Made by a program: the position numbers and the translations under genes. A DNA stretch of 64,000 nt, from the NCBI GenBank assembly GCA_958295465.1, contig OY282353.1, positions 2,471,001 to 2,535,000 on the forward strand. The letters run 5' to 3'. The stretch comes from an uncultured Gammaproteobacteria bacterium (GTDB lineage Bacteria; Pseudomonadota; Gammaproteobacteria; HK1). This document shows positions 17,222-26,194 of the stretch, in pieces. The notes under the pieces were generated by a model, which was not told the origin of the DNA, did not search any database, and saw nothing but the letters and a program-made list of their open reading frames with translations. Each line of letters starts with the position of its first letter. Position 1 is the first letter of the stretch.

Positions 17222-18601
17222 TCAGAGCTGGCCGTCGGCGCCGCTCGCGAAGGCGTCGAGATAGCCGGGGTCGTCGAACCGCGCCGGGTGGAACGCGGCG
17301 GCATACGCCGGCAACGGCGTCTCGCAGACGTGGGCCGCGAGCAGCTCGCCGCCGGCGCAGGCGCCCATGATCCCGAATCCCGAGTAGGCGGCGTTGACGT
17401 AGGCGCCCGCCACCGGGAGAGGGCCGATGAGGGGGCGGTTCCCGGGGGTCCTGACGTAGTAGCCGCCATCGACGGTCATGCGGGGCAGGCGCGCGAAATA
17501 GCGCTTCAGCGACGGCAGCATCCGCGACCATCCGCGGAGCGCGATTTCCGGCAGCCGTTCGTCGAACGGGACCGGGAACACCGGCTCCACCGTCTCCGTG
17601 TCCCAGGTCCACAGCATCATCAGCCAGTGCTCGCCGGGGGTCCCCTCGGGGCGGCCGTGGATTCCGGCCGGGAACGGCTCGACGAGTGCGCGGGTCTCCT
17701 CGTCGTCGGCAAGCACCGCCCGTTCTTCGTCGGACCACGGCAGCTCCACGGGATCGGCCCAGATGAGCAGCGGCGCGTCGCCCGGCACCGCCCGCTCCGT
17801 ATCCCGGAACGCCACCTTCATGTGGCGCTCGCACGCAACGGGCAGATCGACGCCGAAGCCCCGGGCGAGCTCGGCCAGATACGGTCCGGGTGAGAGCACG
17901 AGCTTCCCGGTCTCGATCCGTACCCGATCCCCGGGCCGCGCCACGGATACCGCACGTACCCGGCCGCCGCGCGTCTCGACGTCCGTCACCCGCCCCCGGA
18001 TCAACCTCACGCCGCGGTCCCGCGCCCGCTCCAGCATCCACATGCCGAGCTGCTGCGCGCTCAGCCAGCCGCACCGGCGTGCGTGCAGCACCGCGACCAC
18101 CTCGGGATCGAGGTAGGGGAACTCGGCGCGGATGAGGGCGGGGTCGGTGATCAGATCCGCGCCGGCCGCAACTTCCTCGAACCCGCGTGCCGGCGACCGG
18201 AGGTAGCCGGGGCTCGACCCGGAGCCGTCGTGCACGCGAAGCGCCCCGGCCCCGAAGGACTGCGCCTCATGTCCGAGGTCGCGGAATGCGGCGATGCGCG
18301 ACGGCTCGGCGGTGGCGAAGAGGTAGCCGCGGCGGTTGAGGTGAAGCCGCCCGCCGCTCTCGCGCTCGATCCGCTCCAGCAGGTCGATGCTGCGGTTCAT
18401 GAACGCGACCATCGCGTCGCCGGGTCCGGGCCACCAGTTGCGGTAGCACTCGGTGGACTTGTCGCTGGTCAGCGCCAGCGGGTCTCCGGCCTCGACGAGG
18501 ACCACGCCGTCCAGCCCCTCCCTCACCGCGAGGTGGAACGCCGCGGAGATGCCGGCGATGCCCGCGCCGATGACGACGACCTCGGCCACGAAGTGGCTCA
18601 T
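17222..18601 (-). CDS. DadA/DAO-family FAD-dependent amine oxidoreductase
   Basis: 459 residues with an N-terminal FAD-binding Rossmann motif VVVIGAGIAGISAAFHLA and acidic ribose-binding residue in VVLVEAG. The C-terminal DAO region contains PRMTVDGGYYVRTPGNRPLI and the flavin-contacting NAAYSGFGIMGACAGGEL. Members oxidise glycine, sarcosine, D-amino acids or hydroxyproline. ATG 18601 has an AGGAGG site 8 nt upstream. It belongs to the catabolic island but is encoded apart from the other operons. The 3' end, including the stop, is duplicated exactly at 8638-8688. Confidence 0.9.
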   Translation of the reverse strand: MSHFVAEVVVIGAGIAGISAAFHLAVREGLDGVVLVEAGDPLALTSDKSTECYRNWWPGPGDAMVAFMNRSIDLLERIERESGGRLHLNRRGYLFATAEPSRIAAFRDLGHEAQSFGAGALRVHDGSGSSPGYLRSPARGFEEVAAGADLITDPALIRAEFPYLDPEVVAVLHARRCGWLSAQQLGMWMLERARDRGVRLIRGRVTDVETRGGRVRAVSVARPGDRVRIETGKLVLSPGPYLAELARGFGVDLPVACERHMKVAFRDTERAVPGDAPLLIWADPVELPWSDEERAVLADDEETRALVEPFPAGIHGRPEGTPGEHWLMMLWTWDTETVEPVFPVPFDERLPEIALRGWSRMLPSLKRYFARLPRMTVDGGYYVRTPGNRPLIGPLPVAGAYVNAAYSGFGIMGACAGGELLAAHVCETPLPAYAAAFHPARFDDPGYLDAFASGADGQL

Positions 18602-19187
18602 GGGTGGCAGCCTCCTGCCCGTGGGATCTTCGACAAGACGACGAAGGTAGCTACTCACGCCATCTTGGCGACGTTGTCAAGGCGGATGGACGGCGTGGGG
18701 TCCCGGAGCGGCGACGCTCTGCCCGTCGTTCTGGCGGGCCGAGATCATCAGCAATCCGGGCTGGTGGGATCGCGTCAAGTCGCGCCTCGACACGTTCTTC
18801 ACGGGGTTGGCGCAGGCATGAGCGCGATGCGGGACGCCCAGGGCGATTTCATGCTGATCGACTCGCGTCCCGACGGCCGGCCTCCCGTCTGACTGCCTCG
18901 CCCCCGCAGCGGGCGTACGCGGGACGCTTCCGTGATGGCTATGCCTGCGGGTGCGCATTCCGGTGAATCCGAGCAACGCTTCCGGCGCCTCCGTGGCCAC
19001 CGCGACATGGCCCGGATCATCCTCGCCTCGGACAACCGGTCCGAGAGCTTTCAATAGCCTCACAGGACCGCTTAGAATCCGCTCCAAGGTGCCTGGAAGC
19101 CGTTGAATTTACATGAACCGGAGGGGCCATGGCGGGGCCGGCGGGCAATTTCGAGAACTTCCCATCAGTCGTCGAGTAGACATTCGG
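18602..19187 (+). other. 586-bp region with one C-terminal gene fragment
   Basis: Most of this spacer shows no gene. Between about 18721 and the TGA at 18819-18821 it reads FWRAEIISNPGWWDRVKSRL, followed by DTFFTGLAQA and a stop. It looks like the natural C-terminus of a protein whose remaining gene is absent. I do not recognise the family. Confidence 0.4.
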
Positions 19188-20876
19188 ATGCAGATCGTCA
19201 TTCCCATGACCGGCTTCGGAGAACGCTTTCGGCGAGCCGGCTGCAAGACGCCAAAACCGCTGATCGAGATCGACGGCAAGCCCATCATTGCGCATGTGGT
19301 GGACATGTTCCCCGGCGAGAGTGACTTCGTCTTCATCTGCAACCGGGAGCACCTCGACACGCCTGCTTACCGGATGGAACAGATGCTGCGCGCGTGCTGC
19401 CGGACGGGACGCATCGTGGGCATTCCGCCGCATTCGCTCGGTCCGGTCCATACCGTGCGCCAAGCCGAGCATCTGCTCGATCCGGACCAGCCGATCGTCG
19501 TCAACTACTGCGATTTCTCCTGCTACTGGAATTGGCATCACTTCCGACGCTTCGTGCGGGAGGCGGGCTGCGTAGGGGCGATTCCGGCTTATAAGGGTTT
19601 CCATCCCCACCTGCTGGGAAATACCCACTATGCCTACTTGTGGGAGACTACCGGCTGGGTTGAAGACATCCAGGAGAAAAAACCCTACACCGACAATCGC
19701 ATGCAGGAGTACGCCTCCAGCGGTACCTACTACTTTGCCTCGGCGCGCATCATGTGCGCCGCCTTCCGGACCGTAGTGGAGCAAGACCTGCGGACAGGCG
19801 GAGAGTACTACGTCAGCTTGGCCTACAAACCGCTACTTGCAGAGCGCAAGCCAGTGGCCGTGTATCCGTTGCAGCACTTCATGCAATGGGGAACGCCGGA
19901 GGATGTCGCTGAATACCGGACTTGGTCGCGAACGTTCCGAAGCCTCGCGGCGGTACCGGAAAGCGGCTGCCTTTCCCTCCCTCCCGATCAGCCAAGTGGC
20001 ACGATAATCCTGCCCTTGGCCGGAATCGGCCAACGCTTCAGCAATGCCGGCTACGCGCTGCCCAAGCCGCTGATCCCGGTGTCCGGGAAGCCGATGGTGG
20101 TGCAGGCGATCCAGGCGTTGCCGCCCGCCGAATGCTACGTCTTCGTGTTGAGGGCCGACATGCCGGGTGCCGGTACGATCGCGGCCGAGTTGACACGCCT
20201 CTATCCGCGGGCGGTCGTCGAGATGGTTCCCCAAGCCACCGACGGGCAGGCCTGCACGGCCCTGCTCGGGCTTGATGCACTGGAACGCAGCTTGGGTGAC
20301 CGTGCACCGGGTCCCGTGACCTTCGGCGCCTGCGACCATGGTGTCCTCTACGACGATCAGACCTGGCGGCATTTGGTCGAAGACGGCGAAATGGACGTGA
20401 TCGTCTGGGGCGCCCGCGGCCATGCCCACGCGCTTCGCCGACCGGAGATGTTCGGCTGGGTCGAAGCTGACCATGGACGGATAACGGGCATCTCGGTCAA
20501 GAAGCCGCTCGGCTCGCCGGCTATCGACCCGATCGTCACCGGTACCTTTACTTTTCGCCTGGCCGACGACTTCCGGTGCTGCGTCGAGCGGTTGCTCGAG
20601 CACGACGATCGGGTGGGTGGCGAGTTCTACATCGACTCCTGCATCAATCATGCCCTGGCGCTGGGGCTGCACTGCCGCCTGTTCGAGGTCGACAGCTACT
20701 TGAGCTGGGGGACGCCGGACGATCTCATGACCTTCGAGTATTGGCAGTCGTGCTTCCACAAGTGGCCGAGCCATCCCTATCGGCTGGAGCACGACTCCCG
20801 AATCCCGGCCGAGGCGGTCGCAGCATTGACGCAGGCGTACCGCGTCGTCACGCCCGTGTCGGTAGAGCGGACATGA
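19188..20876 (+). CDS. tandem double sugar-nucleotidyltransferase
   Basis: 562 residues made of two complete nucleotidyltransferase domains. Domain 1 (residues 1-~255) begins MQIVIPMTGFGERFRRAG with KTPKPLIEIDGKPI; domain 2 (~270-545) begins TIILPLAGIGQRFSNAG with LPKPLIPVSGKPM. Each carries the G-x-G-x-RF loop and the K-P-L/I lysine for binding NTP and sugar phosphate. The two ends also match: QHFMQWGTPEDVAEYRTW and YLSWGTPDDLMTFEYWQ. Both copies look catalytically plausible, so the enzyme may activate two sugars or be an internal duplication. It is the first gene of the glycan operon and its stop overlaps GtrA (ATGA). Confidence 0.88.
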   Translation: MQIVIPMTGFGERFRRAGCKTPKPLIEIDGKPIIAHVVDMFPGESDFVFICNREHLDTPAYRMEQMLRACCRTGRIVGIPPHSLGPVHTVRQAEHLLDPDQPIVVNYCDFSCYWNWHHFRRFVREAGCVGAIPAYKGFHPHLLGNTHYAYLWETTGWVEDIQEKKPYTDNRMQEYASSGTYYFASARIMCAAFRTVVEQDLRTGGEYYVSLAYKPLLAERKPVAVYPLQHFMQWGTPEDVAEYRTWSRTFRSLAAVPESGCLSLPPDQPSGTIILPLAGIGQRFSNAGYALPKPLIPVSGKPMVVQAIQALPPAECYVFVLRADMPGAGTIAAELTRLYPRAVVEMVPQATDGQACTALLGLDALERSLGDRAPGPVTFGACDHGVLYDDQTWRHLVEDGEMDVIVWGARGHAHALRRPEMFGWVEADHGRITGISVKKPLGSPAIDPIVTGTFTFRLADDFRCCVERLLEHDDRVGGEFYIDSCINHALALGLHCRLFEVDSYLSWGTPDDLMTFEYWQSCFHKWPSHPYRLEHDSRIPAEAVAALTQAYRVVTPVSVERT

Positions 20877-21292
20877 TGAGTCGGCTCGGCAGAGATATTC
20901 TGCGCTTCCTGCTGGTCGGCGTTGGCTCGAACGTGGCCAATTTTCTGGGCTACCTCCTCCTGTTGTTCATCCAGGTGCCGGTCTTCGCGGCGGCCATCTG
21001 CGGCTATGCGCTCGGACTCCTGTGCTCCTACCACTTCGGCAGGACTTGGGTGTTCGGTCGCAGGTTCGATGTGGGTGTAGCCGGCAGCGGGCGCTTTCTG
21101 CTCGTCTACGCTGTCGGTGGCGTGGGGATGACTACGATCACCACGGCGCTGGTCGATGGCCTGATGTTCCACTACGCGGTCGGCTGGGTATTCGGAGCCG
21201 GATTCGCCACCTGCAGCAATTTTGTCGGCTTGCGATGGCTGGTCTTCAGACCGGCAACGGCGCCTCGGGAATATGGGGAATCATGCCGGTGA
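20873..21292 (+). CDS. GtrA-family membrane protein
   Basis: 139 residues with four predicted membrane segments (ILRFLLVGVGSNVANFLGYL, VPVFAAAICGYALGLLCSYH, FLLVYAVGGVGMTTITTALV, GWVFGAGFATCSNFVGLRWL). GtrA proteins are thought to move undecaprenyl-linked sugars across the inner membrane for glycan modification. The ATG at 20873 overlaps the stop of the upstream nucleotidyltransferase by 4 bases, and the gene end overlaps the methyltransferase by 10. It thus acts in the same glycan pathway. Confidence 0.88.
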   Translation: MMSRLGRDILRFLLVGVGSNVANFLGYLLLLFIQVPVFAAAICGYALGLLCSYHFGRTWVFGRRFDVGVAGSGRFLLVYAVGGVGMTTITTALVDGLMFHYAVGWVFGAGFATCSNFVGLRWLVFRPATAPREYGESCR

Positions 21293-22011
21293 AATCATTC
21301 GGATTGCTCTCCCGGTTGGAGTTTCTGCAGAACTGGGCTTCCGCCTTTATTGCCGGCCTGAATCCGGCGGTCATCCACAATCTTGAGAAGTACTACGCGA
21401 TCAAGAAAGTTTGCTACCTGTCCGCGCTGGAAAATATCGAAGGCGATTATCTTGAATTCGGCGTGTTCACCGGTAGCTCGTTCAGTCACGCGCTGCGCTG
21501 TTTGAGGAAGCTGTCCAACATCCATCCGAGTGTCGCCGCCACGAAGTGTTACGGTTTCGATTCATTCGCCGGCTTCGGCTCGCTGGAGGAAGAAGATCGG
21601 CATCCCTTCTATACCAACGAGAATTTCGAGACCAGCCTGCCGCAGGTCGAACGCCGCGTTCGCAGGGCCGCGGGCGACATGGCGTTTCAACTGATCTCCG
21701 GTTTCTTTAATGAATCATTGCAGCACGGCGCAAAACAGCGGGGTATCGAGAAAGCCCGCATCGTTTTCATAGACAGCGACACGTTCACCAGCGCGCGTCA
21801 GGCCCTGGCCTTCTGCTGCCCGGTGCTCCAGCAGGGTACATTCATCATGCTGGACGACTATTTCTCCTATCGCGGTCGGGAAGACCGAGGCGTCCGGGGT
21901 GCTTTTGCCGAGTTCGTCCGGGAGAGGGGAGTCAAGACGAGGCAGGTGTTCACATACGGCATGGGCGGTGTCGTGCTGATCGTATCGCAAGGAGCACAAG
22001 GTGCGGACTGA
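21283..22011 (+). CDS. TylF-like class I methyltransferase
   Basis: 242 residues resembling macrocin O-methyltransferase (TylF) family proteins: GDYLEFGVFTGSSFSHALRC (SAM-binding start), KCYGFDSFAGFGSLEEEDRH, and IVFIDSDTFTSARQALAFC with the metal-binding acidic cluster FIMLDDYFSYRGR. Members O-methylate sugars. A GGGGA site precedes ATG 21283. The position inside the operon suggests methylation of a sugar residue in the glycan. Confidence 0.85.
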   Translation: MPVKSFGLLSRLEFLQNWASAFIAGLNPAVIHNLEKYYAIKKVCYLSALENIEGDYLEFGVFTGSSFSHALRCLRKLSNIHPSVAATKCYGFDSFAGFGSLEEEDRHPFYTNENFETSLPQVERRVRRAAGDMAFQLISGFFNESLQHGAKQRGIEKARIVFIDSDTFTSARQALAFCCPVLQQGTFIMLDDYFSYRGREDRGVRGAFAEFVRERGVKTRQVFTYGMGGVVLIVSQGAQGAD

Positions 22012-22708
22012 GCTCTCGCTGGTCATCCCCTGCTACAACGAGGCCGCCAATCTGCCCCTGTTGCTGGAGCGTTGCGGCGCGCTGGTGGTCGAGCCGGGGG
22101 TAGAGGTCATTCTGGTGGACAACGGTTCGACGGACGAGACGCCCCGCGTCCTGCATGAGCTGCTGCCGAAGGTTCCCGGTTGCCGCAGCGCGCGCGTGCC
22201 GGTCAATCAGGGTTACGGCTTCGGCATTCTGGCGGGGCTGACAGCCGCCGACGGCGACATCCTGGGCTGGACGCACGCCGATATGCAGACGGACCCCAAA
22301 GACGTTCTGCGCGGGCTGGCGCTGTTCCGGCGCCGGGGTCACGACCTCTTCGTCAAGGGCCGCCGTTGCGGTCGGCCGCTGGCGGACGCCATGTTCACCG
22401 CGGGCATGAGCCTGTTCGAGACACTGCTGCTGGCCCGGCCGATGCGGGACATCAACGCCCAGCCGACGCTGTTCAGCCGCGATTTCTACCGCACGTGGCA
22501 GTCACCGCCCAACGACTTTTCGCTCGATCTGTTCGCCTACCACCAGGCCCTGGTCGCCGGCCTCGAGGTGCAGCGCTTCCCGGTGCGCTTCGGCGAACGC
22601 GCCCACGGGGTCTCGCACTGGAACGTCAACTGGATGGCCAAGTGGAAGTTCATCCACCGCACCGTGGCTTACAGCCTGCAACTGAAAAGGACCCTGAAAT
22701 CACCATGA
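22001..22708 (+). CDS. GT2-family glycosyltransferase (DPM1-like)
   Basis: 235 residues from GTG 22001, overlapping the methyltransferase by 11 bases. The N-terminus LSLVIPCYNEAANLPLLLER and VILVDNGSTDETPRVL are the nucleotide-sugar-binding strands. The D-x-D-like site is WTHADMQTDP. It has no C-terminal membrane segments, so it is likely a soluble or peripheral dolichol-phosphate-mannose-synthase-like enzyme that loads a sugar onto a polyprenyl phosphate, which would fit with GtrA. Confidence 0.9.
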   Translation: MRTELSLVIPCYNEAANLPLLLERCGALVVEPGVEVILVDNGSTDETPRVLHELLPKVPGCRSARVPVNQGYGFGILAGLTAADGDILGWTHADMQTDPKDVLRGLALFRRRGHDLFVKGRRCGRPLADAMFTAGMSLFETLLLARPMRDINAQPTLFSRDFYRTWQSPPNDFSLDLFAYHQALVAGLEVQRFPVRFGERAHGVSHWNVNWMAKWKFIHRTVAYSLQLKRTLKSP

Positions 22709-23310
22709 AGCTCATCGTGCATCGCCGCAACACCGTGCCCGAGCTTGCCGCCACCCCGCGGGAGTACGGGGTCGAAATCGACCTGCGCACTGCCGGAGAC
22801 GCCCTGGTGCTTCACCATGACCCTTTCGCAGCCGGCGCTGATTTCAGGCGCTGGCTCGACGCCTATCGGCACGGCACATTGATTCTCAACGTCAAGGAAG
22901 ACGGGCTGGAGCCTTCGGTGACGGCTCCGCTGCGCGAGCGGGGCATCGAGGATTACTTCTTCCTGGATCAAGCCTTCCCATCCCTGGTGCGCAGCGCCGG
23001 GACAGGCGAGCGGCGTTGCGCCGTGCGCGTGTCGGAGTATGAATCGACCGCGACCGCCCTGACCCTGGCCGGGCGGATCGACTGGGTCTGGGTGGATTGC
23101 TTCACCCGCTTCCCGCTGACCTCGCAGGAAGCGCAGCAGCTCGGGGCGGCCGGGTTCAAGCTCTGCATCGTCTCACCGGAGCTGCAAGGGCGAGACGCGA
23201 CGGTCGAAGTTCCTGCCCTGGCGACGCTGTTGCGCGCAAGAGGCATCCGTCCCGACGCGGTCTGCACCAAGCACCCGGACCTGTGGGAGCGCGAGGCTTG
23301 CGCCGCGTGA
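22705..23310 (+). CDS. glycerophosphodiester phosphodiesterase-like protein
   Basis: 201 residues with a reduced GDPD/PI-PLC-type barrel: MKLIVHRRN in place of the usual AHRG, GVEIDLRTAGDALVLHHDPF with E-x-D and HHD metal ligands, and LILNVKEDG. These keep most of the active-site pattern although the first strand is altered. It may hydrolyse a phosphodiester-linked glycan precursor or substituent. ATGA overlap with the glycosyltransferase and GTGA overlap with the next gene show coupling. Confidence 0.75.
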   Translation: MKLIVHRRNTVPELAATPREYGVEIDLRTAGDALVLHHDPFAAGADFRRWLDAYRHGTLILNVKEDGLEPSVTAPLRERGIEDYFFLDQAFPSLVRSAGTGERRCAVRVSEYESTATALTLAGRIDWVWVDCFTRFPLTSQEAQQLGAAGFKLCIVSPELQGRDATVEVPALATLLRARGIRPDAVCTKHPDLWEREACAA

Positions 23311-25352
23311 AGATGCTCTCTTTGCATCCGCTGTTCTTCGTCGGCGCAGCCATTCGCCTCGGGCTGGTGCTTGCCTTGGCTCCCGTTGCTCTGAGCGACT
23401 GGTATGCGCCCTTCATGCAGGCGAGCGCGAGCCGGCTCGATTTCGACCCCTGGAGCGGCTGGCTGGCCGCTGGGGGTGACCCCCTCGCCTTTCCCTACGG
23501 CTATGTGATGTGGCTGACCTTCCTGCCATCAGCCTGGCTGGCCGAGGCGCTGGCCTTGCCCGCGCAGTACGGCTACTGGTTGACACTGGTAGCGGTGGAC
23601 GTTGGCTTGCTGTTCAGCCTGCACCGGCTGGTGCCAGGTATGCCGACGCATCGGCTCCTCACCTGGTACTGGCTGTCGCCCATCGTCCTGCTCGCCACCT
23701 ATGGACACGGGCTCAACGACCTCGTCCCGATACTGCTGCTGACAATCGCCCTTGTACTGATGCGCCAGCCTGCCACAAAGGCGCAGAGCGCTTGCGCCGG
23801 GGCCGTCTGTGCGCTGGCGGTTTCCGCCAAGCTCAGCATGGTCATCAGCGTCCCCTTCTTCCTGATCTATCTGTACAACGGGAAGTTGCTGCGTACGCAC
23901 CTGCCGGCGTTTCTGGCGGGATTGTCTTTGAGTGTCCTCTGCGTCATCGGGCCGTCCCTGTTGTCACCGGGCAACATTCACATGCTGTTGGAGAACCCGC
24001 AGATGCAGAACGTCTACCAACTCATGTTCACCCTGAACAATGGGCTGTCGTTCTATATCGTGCCGACCCTCTACGTCCTCACGCTCTACTCCGTGTGGGC
24101 CATAGGACGCCTCGACTTCAATCTGTTTCTCACCGGCACGGGCGTTTCGTTCCTTCTGGTGACCCTGTTCGCGGCGACCTCCCCTGGCTGGTTCATATGG
24201 AACATGCCCTTCCTGATATTCTGCCTGTCCATCGGTTCCCGAACCACCCGGTTGCTGGCGGGAGTGTTTACCGCTTTCTACTTGCTCAGTATTTCTGTCT
24301 CCACCCCCTTCCATCTGGCAGACAGCACCCGATTCGACATCAGCGTTCTCGTGCCGGGGCGACTGCCTTCTCTGCTCCATACTGCCCTCATCGTGACCGG
24401 CGTCGTTCTCGCCGTCCATACCTGGCGGCACTTGATCACCCGCAACGACTTCTACCGGCTGAGCCGCAAACCGTTTGTGCTCGGCATCGCCGGGGACTCC
24501 GGCTCGGGCAAGAGCACCTTGGCTGACGCCCTGACCAAGTTGCTCGGGACGCATTCCGTTGTGGAGATCTCGGGCGACAACTACCATCTCTGGGACCGAC
24601 GCAATGGAATGTGGAAGGTCCTGACCCATCTGAACCCGGCGGCTAACGACCTGGGCCGCCTGGGCAACGATTTGGTGGCCATGACCAACCGGTCGCCTAT
24701 CTCGTCCCCCAAATACGACCATGCGATCGGGAAATTGAGCGAAGCCGTCTCTATCCCGAGCAACGACTTCATCATCGTCACCGGATTGCACGCCTTCTAC
24801 ACGTCGGCCTTGAGGCCGCTGTACGACGTGAAGATCTACCTCGACATGGATGAACCGCTGCGCCGCCATTTCAGGCATATACGGGATACCGGGCAGCGCG
24901 GCTATTCGGCACAGGCGGTGGCGGATAGCCAGCGCCGGCGCGAGGAAGACGCCCGCCGCTTCGTTCGTCCGCAGCGAGCCCATGCCGATCTGGTCTTCTC
25001 TCTGCAACCAGCACAACCGGAGGCATTGTCGCGCCTGGTCCCTGCTCCCCTGCATTTGAATCTGAAGGTCAGCGCCACGCGCACTGTGAATGACAGTTCT
25101 CTGATTCACGCCCTGATCGGCCTCTGCAACCTGCATGTGGATACGACGCCTGATGATGACGATGACAAGATGCTCATGACCATCGAGGGCGAAGTCTCGG
25201 CCCCCGACATCGCACTGGTGGCCGAGGTGACGTGCAGCCGGGTTCTGGCTCTCCTGGATACGCGGCCGCTGTGGCAGGATGGCGTCACGGGCCTGATGCA
25301 GGTCATCGCCCTGTGTCATATCGACCACGCCTTGACGAGACGCGTTATATGA
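23307..25352 (+). CDS. polytopic membrane glycosyltransferase-like domain fused to uridine-kinase-like domain
   Basis: 681 residues from GTG 23307. Residues 1-~385 contain about ten hydrophobic segments, and the first loop has a DFDPWSGWLA acidic stretch like polyprenol-dependent (GT-C) transferases. Residues ~390-600 are a P-loop kinase of the uridine kinase/phosphoribulokinase type: FVLGIAGDSGSGKSTLADAL, the NYHLWDRRN lid region, SPKYDHAIGKLSEAV and IVTGLHAFYTSALRPLYDVK. The final ~80 residues (VDTTPDDDDDKM onward) are of unknown type. The fusion of a membrane transferase to a soluble small-molecule kinase is unusual and suggests coupled phosphorylation and transfer of a sugar or polyol. 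Stop and next start overlap (ATGA). Confidence 0.8.
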   Translation: MKMLSLHPLFFVGAAIRLGLVLALAPVALSDWYAPFMQASASRLDFDPWSGWLAAGGDPLAFPYGYVMWLTFLPSAWLAEALALPAQYGYWLTLVAVDVGLLFSLHRLVPGMPTHRLLTWYWLSPIVLLATYGHGLNDLVPILLLTIALVLMRQPATKAQSACAGAVCALAVSAKLSMVISVPFFLIYLYNGKLLRTHLPAFLAGLSLSVLCVIGPSLLSPGNIHMLLENPQMQNVYQLMFTLNNGLSFYIVPTLYVLTLYSVWAIGRLDFNLFLTGTGVSFLLVTLFAATSPGWFIWNMPFLIFCLSIGSRTTRLLAGVFTAFYLLSISVSTPFHLADSTRFDISVLVPGRLPSLLHTALIVTGVVLAVHTWRHLITRNDFYRLSRKPFVLGIAGDSGSGKSTLADALTKLLGTHSVVEISGDNYHLWDRRNGMWKVLTHLNPAANDLGRLGNDLVAMTNRSPISSPKYDHAIGKLSEAVSIPSNDFIIVTGLHAFYTSALRPLYDVKIYLDMDEPLRRHFRHIRDTGQRGYSAQAVADSQRRREEDARRFVRPQRAHADLVFSLQPAQPEALSRLVPAPLHLNLKVSATRTVNDSSLIHALIGLCNLHVDTTPDDDDDKMLMTIEGEVSAPDIALVAEVTCSRVLALLDTRPLWQDGVTGLMQVIALCHIDHALTRRVI

Positions 25353-26125
25353 AGCTCAACCACCCCGACAGGTTCCTGACCCGGCCGGACGCGGTCCTGT
25401 TCGATCTGGACAACACGTTGTATGCCTATGATCCGGCGCATGTTGCCGCCTGGCAGGCGGTGAAGGACAAGCTGTCCGACAGCTTGTCCTTCACGCCACA
25501 ACGCTCGGACCATCTGTTCCGGGAAGCCAGAGGCCAAGTCAAAGCTCAACTCGGCCGTTCGGCATCGTCCCACAGCCGCCTGCTCTATTTTCAGCGCATG
25601 ATGGAGATCGAGGGCTTGGGCAGCAGGGCCCTGCTGGCGCTGGACCTGGAACAGACCTACTGGAGAACCTTTCTCAGGAGCGCCGTGCTGTTCGACGGCG
25701 TGAGAGACCTGCTGGACGACCTGCGCCTGGCCAACATCCCCGCGGCGCTCGTGACCGACCTGACGGCACAAATTCAGTTCAGAAAACTGGTGTATTGGCA
25801 GTTGGAGAACAGTTTCGCCGTCATCGTCACCAGCGAGGAGGCTGGCGCCGACAAGCCGCATGAAGTGCCATTCCGGCTCGTCCGGGAGAAAATGCGGGCC
25901 GCGGACAGCGTCCTGTGGATGATTGGCGATGACGCCGAAGCCGACATCAGGGGAGCGAGAGACAGCCTCGGGGCCGTGACGCTGCAAAAGGTACATCCCG
26001 GCGTCCGGAAGGGGCGCGACGCGACCACGCCCGATGCCTGGTTCACGAGCTTCCTCGCACTACGCGACTCCATGCGGCGCAGGGGCTTCACCCCTGGAAC
26101 GCAGGGCGGCCGCGATGAGGCATGA
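25349..26125 (+). CDS. HAD-superfamily phosphatase
   Basis: 258 residues with HAD motif I AVLFDLDNTLYAYD, motif II in AALVTDLTAQ, motif III lysine in EEAGADKPHEVPF, and motif IV in WMIGDDAEADIRGARDSLGA. It probably dephosphorylates a sugar phosphate in the glycan pathway. ATG 25349 overlaps the previous stop. Its 3' end lies within a 50-bp tandem duplication shared with the start of the next gene. Confidence 0.9.
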   Translation: MKLNHPDRFLTRPDAVLFDLDNTLYAYDPAHVAAWQAVKDKLSDSLSFTPQRSDHLFREARGQVKAQLGRSASSHSRLLYFQRMMEIEGLGSRALLALDLEQTYWRTFLRSAVLFDGVRDLLDDLRLANIPAALVTDLTAQIQFRKLVYWQLENSFAVIVTSEEAGADKPHEVPFRLVREKMRAADSVLWMIGDDAEADIRGARDSLGAVTLQKVHPGVRKGRDATTPDAWFTSFLALRDSMRRRGFTPGTQGGRDEA

Positions 26126-26194
26126 CATCGTCAACTACTGCGCGTGTAACGCAGGGCGGCCGCGATGAGGCATGACATCGTCAACTACTGCGCG
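26098..26194 (+). repeat. 50-bp tandem duplication at a gene junction
   Basis: The segment 26098-26144 recurs at 26148-26194 (period 50). It carries the HAD stop and the aldolase start. Two start codons result: ATG 26115 opens a 17-codon minigene whose TGA overlaps the second ATG at 26165 (ATGA). The first ATG therefore cannot make aldolase directly, but reinitiation could feed the second. Confidence 0.85.
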
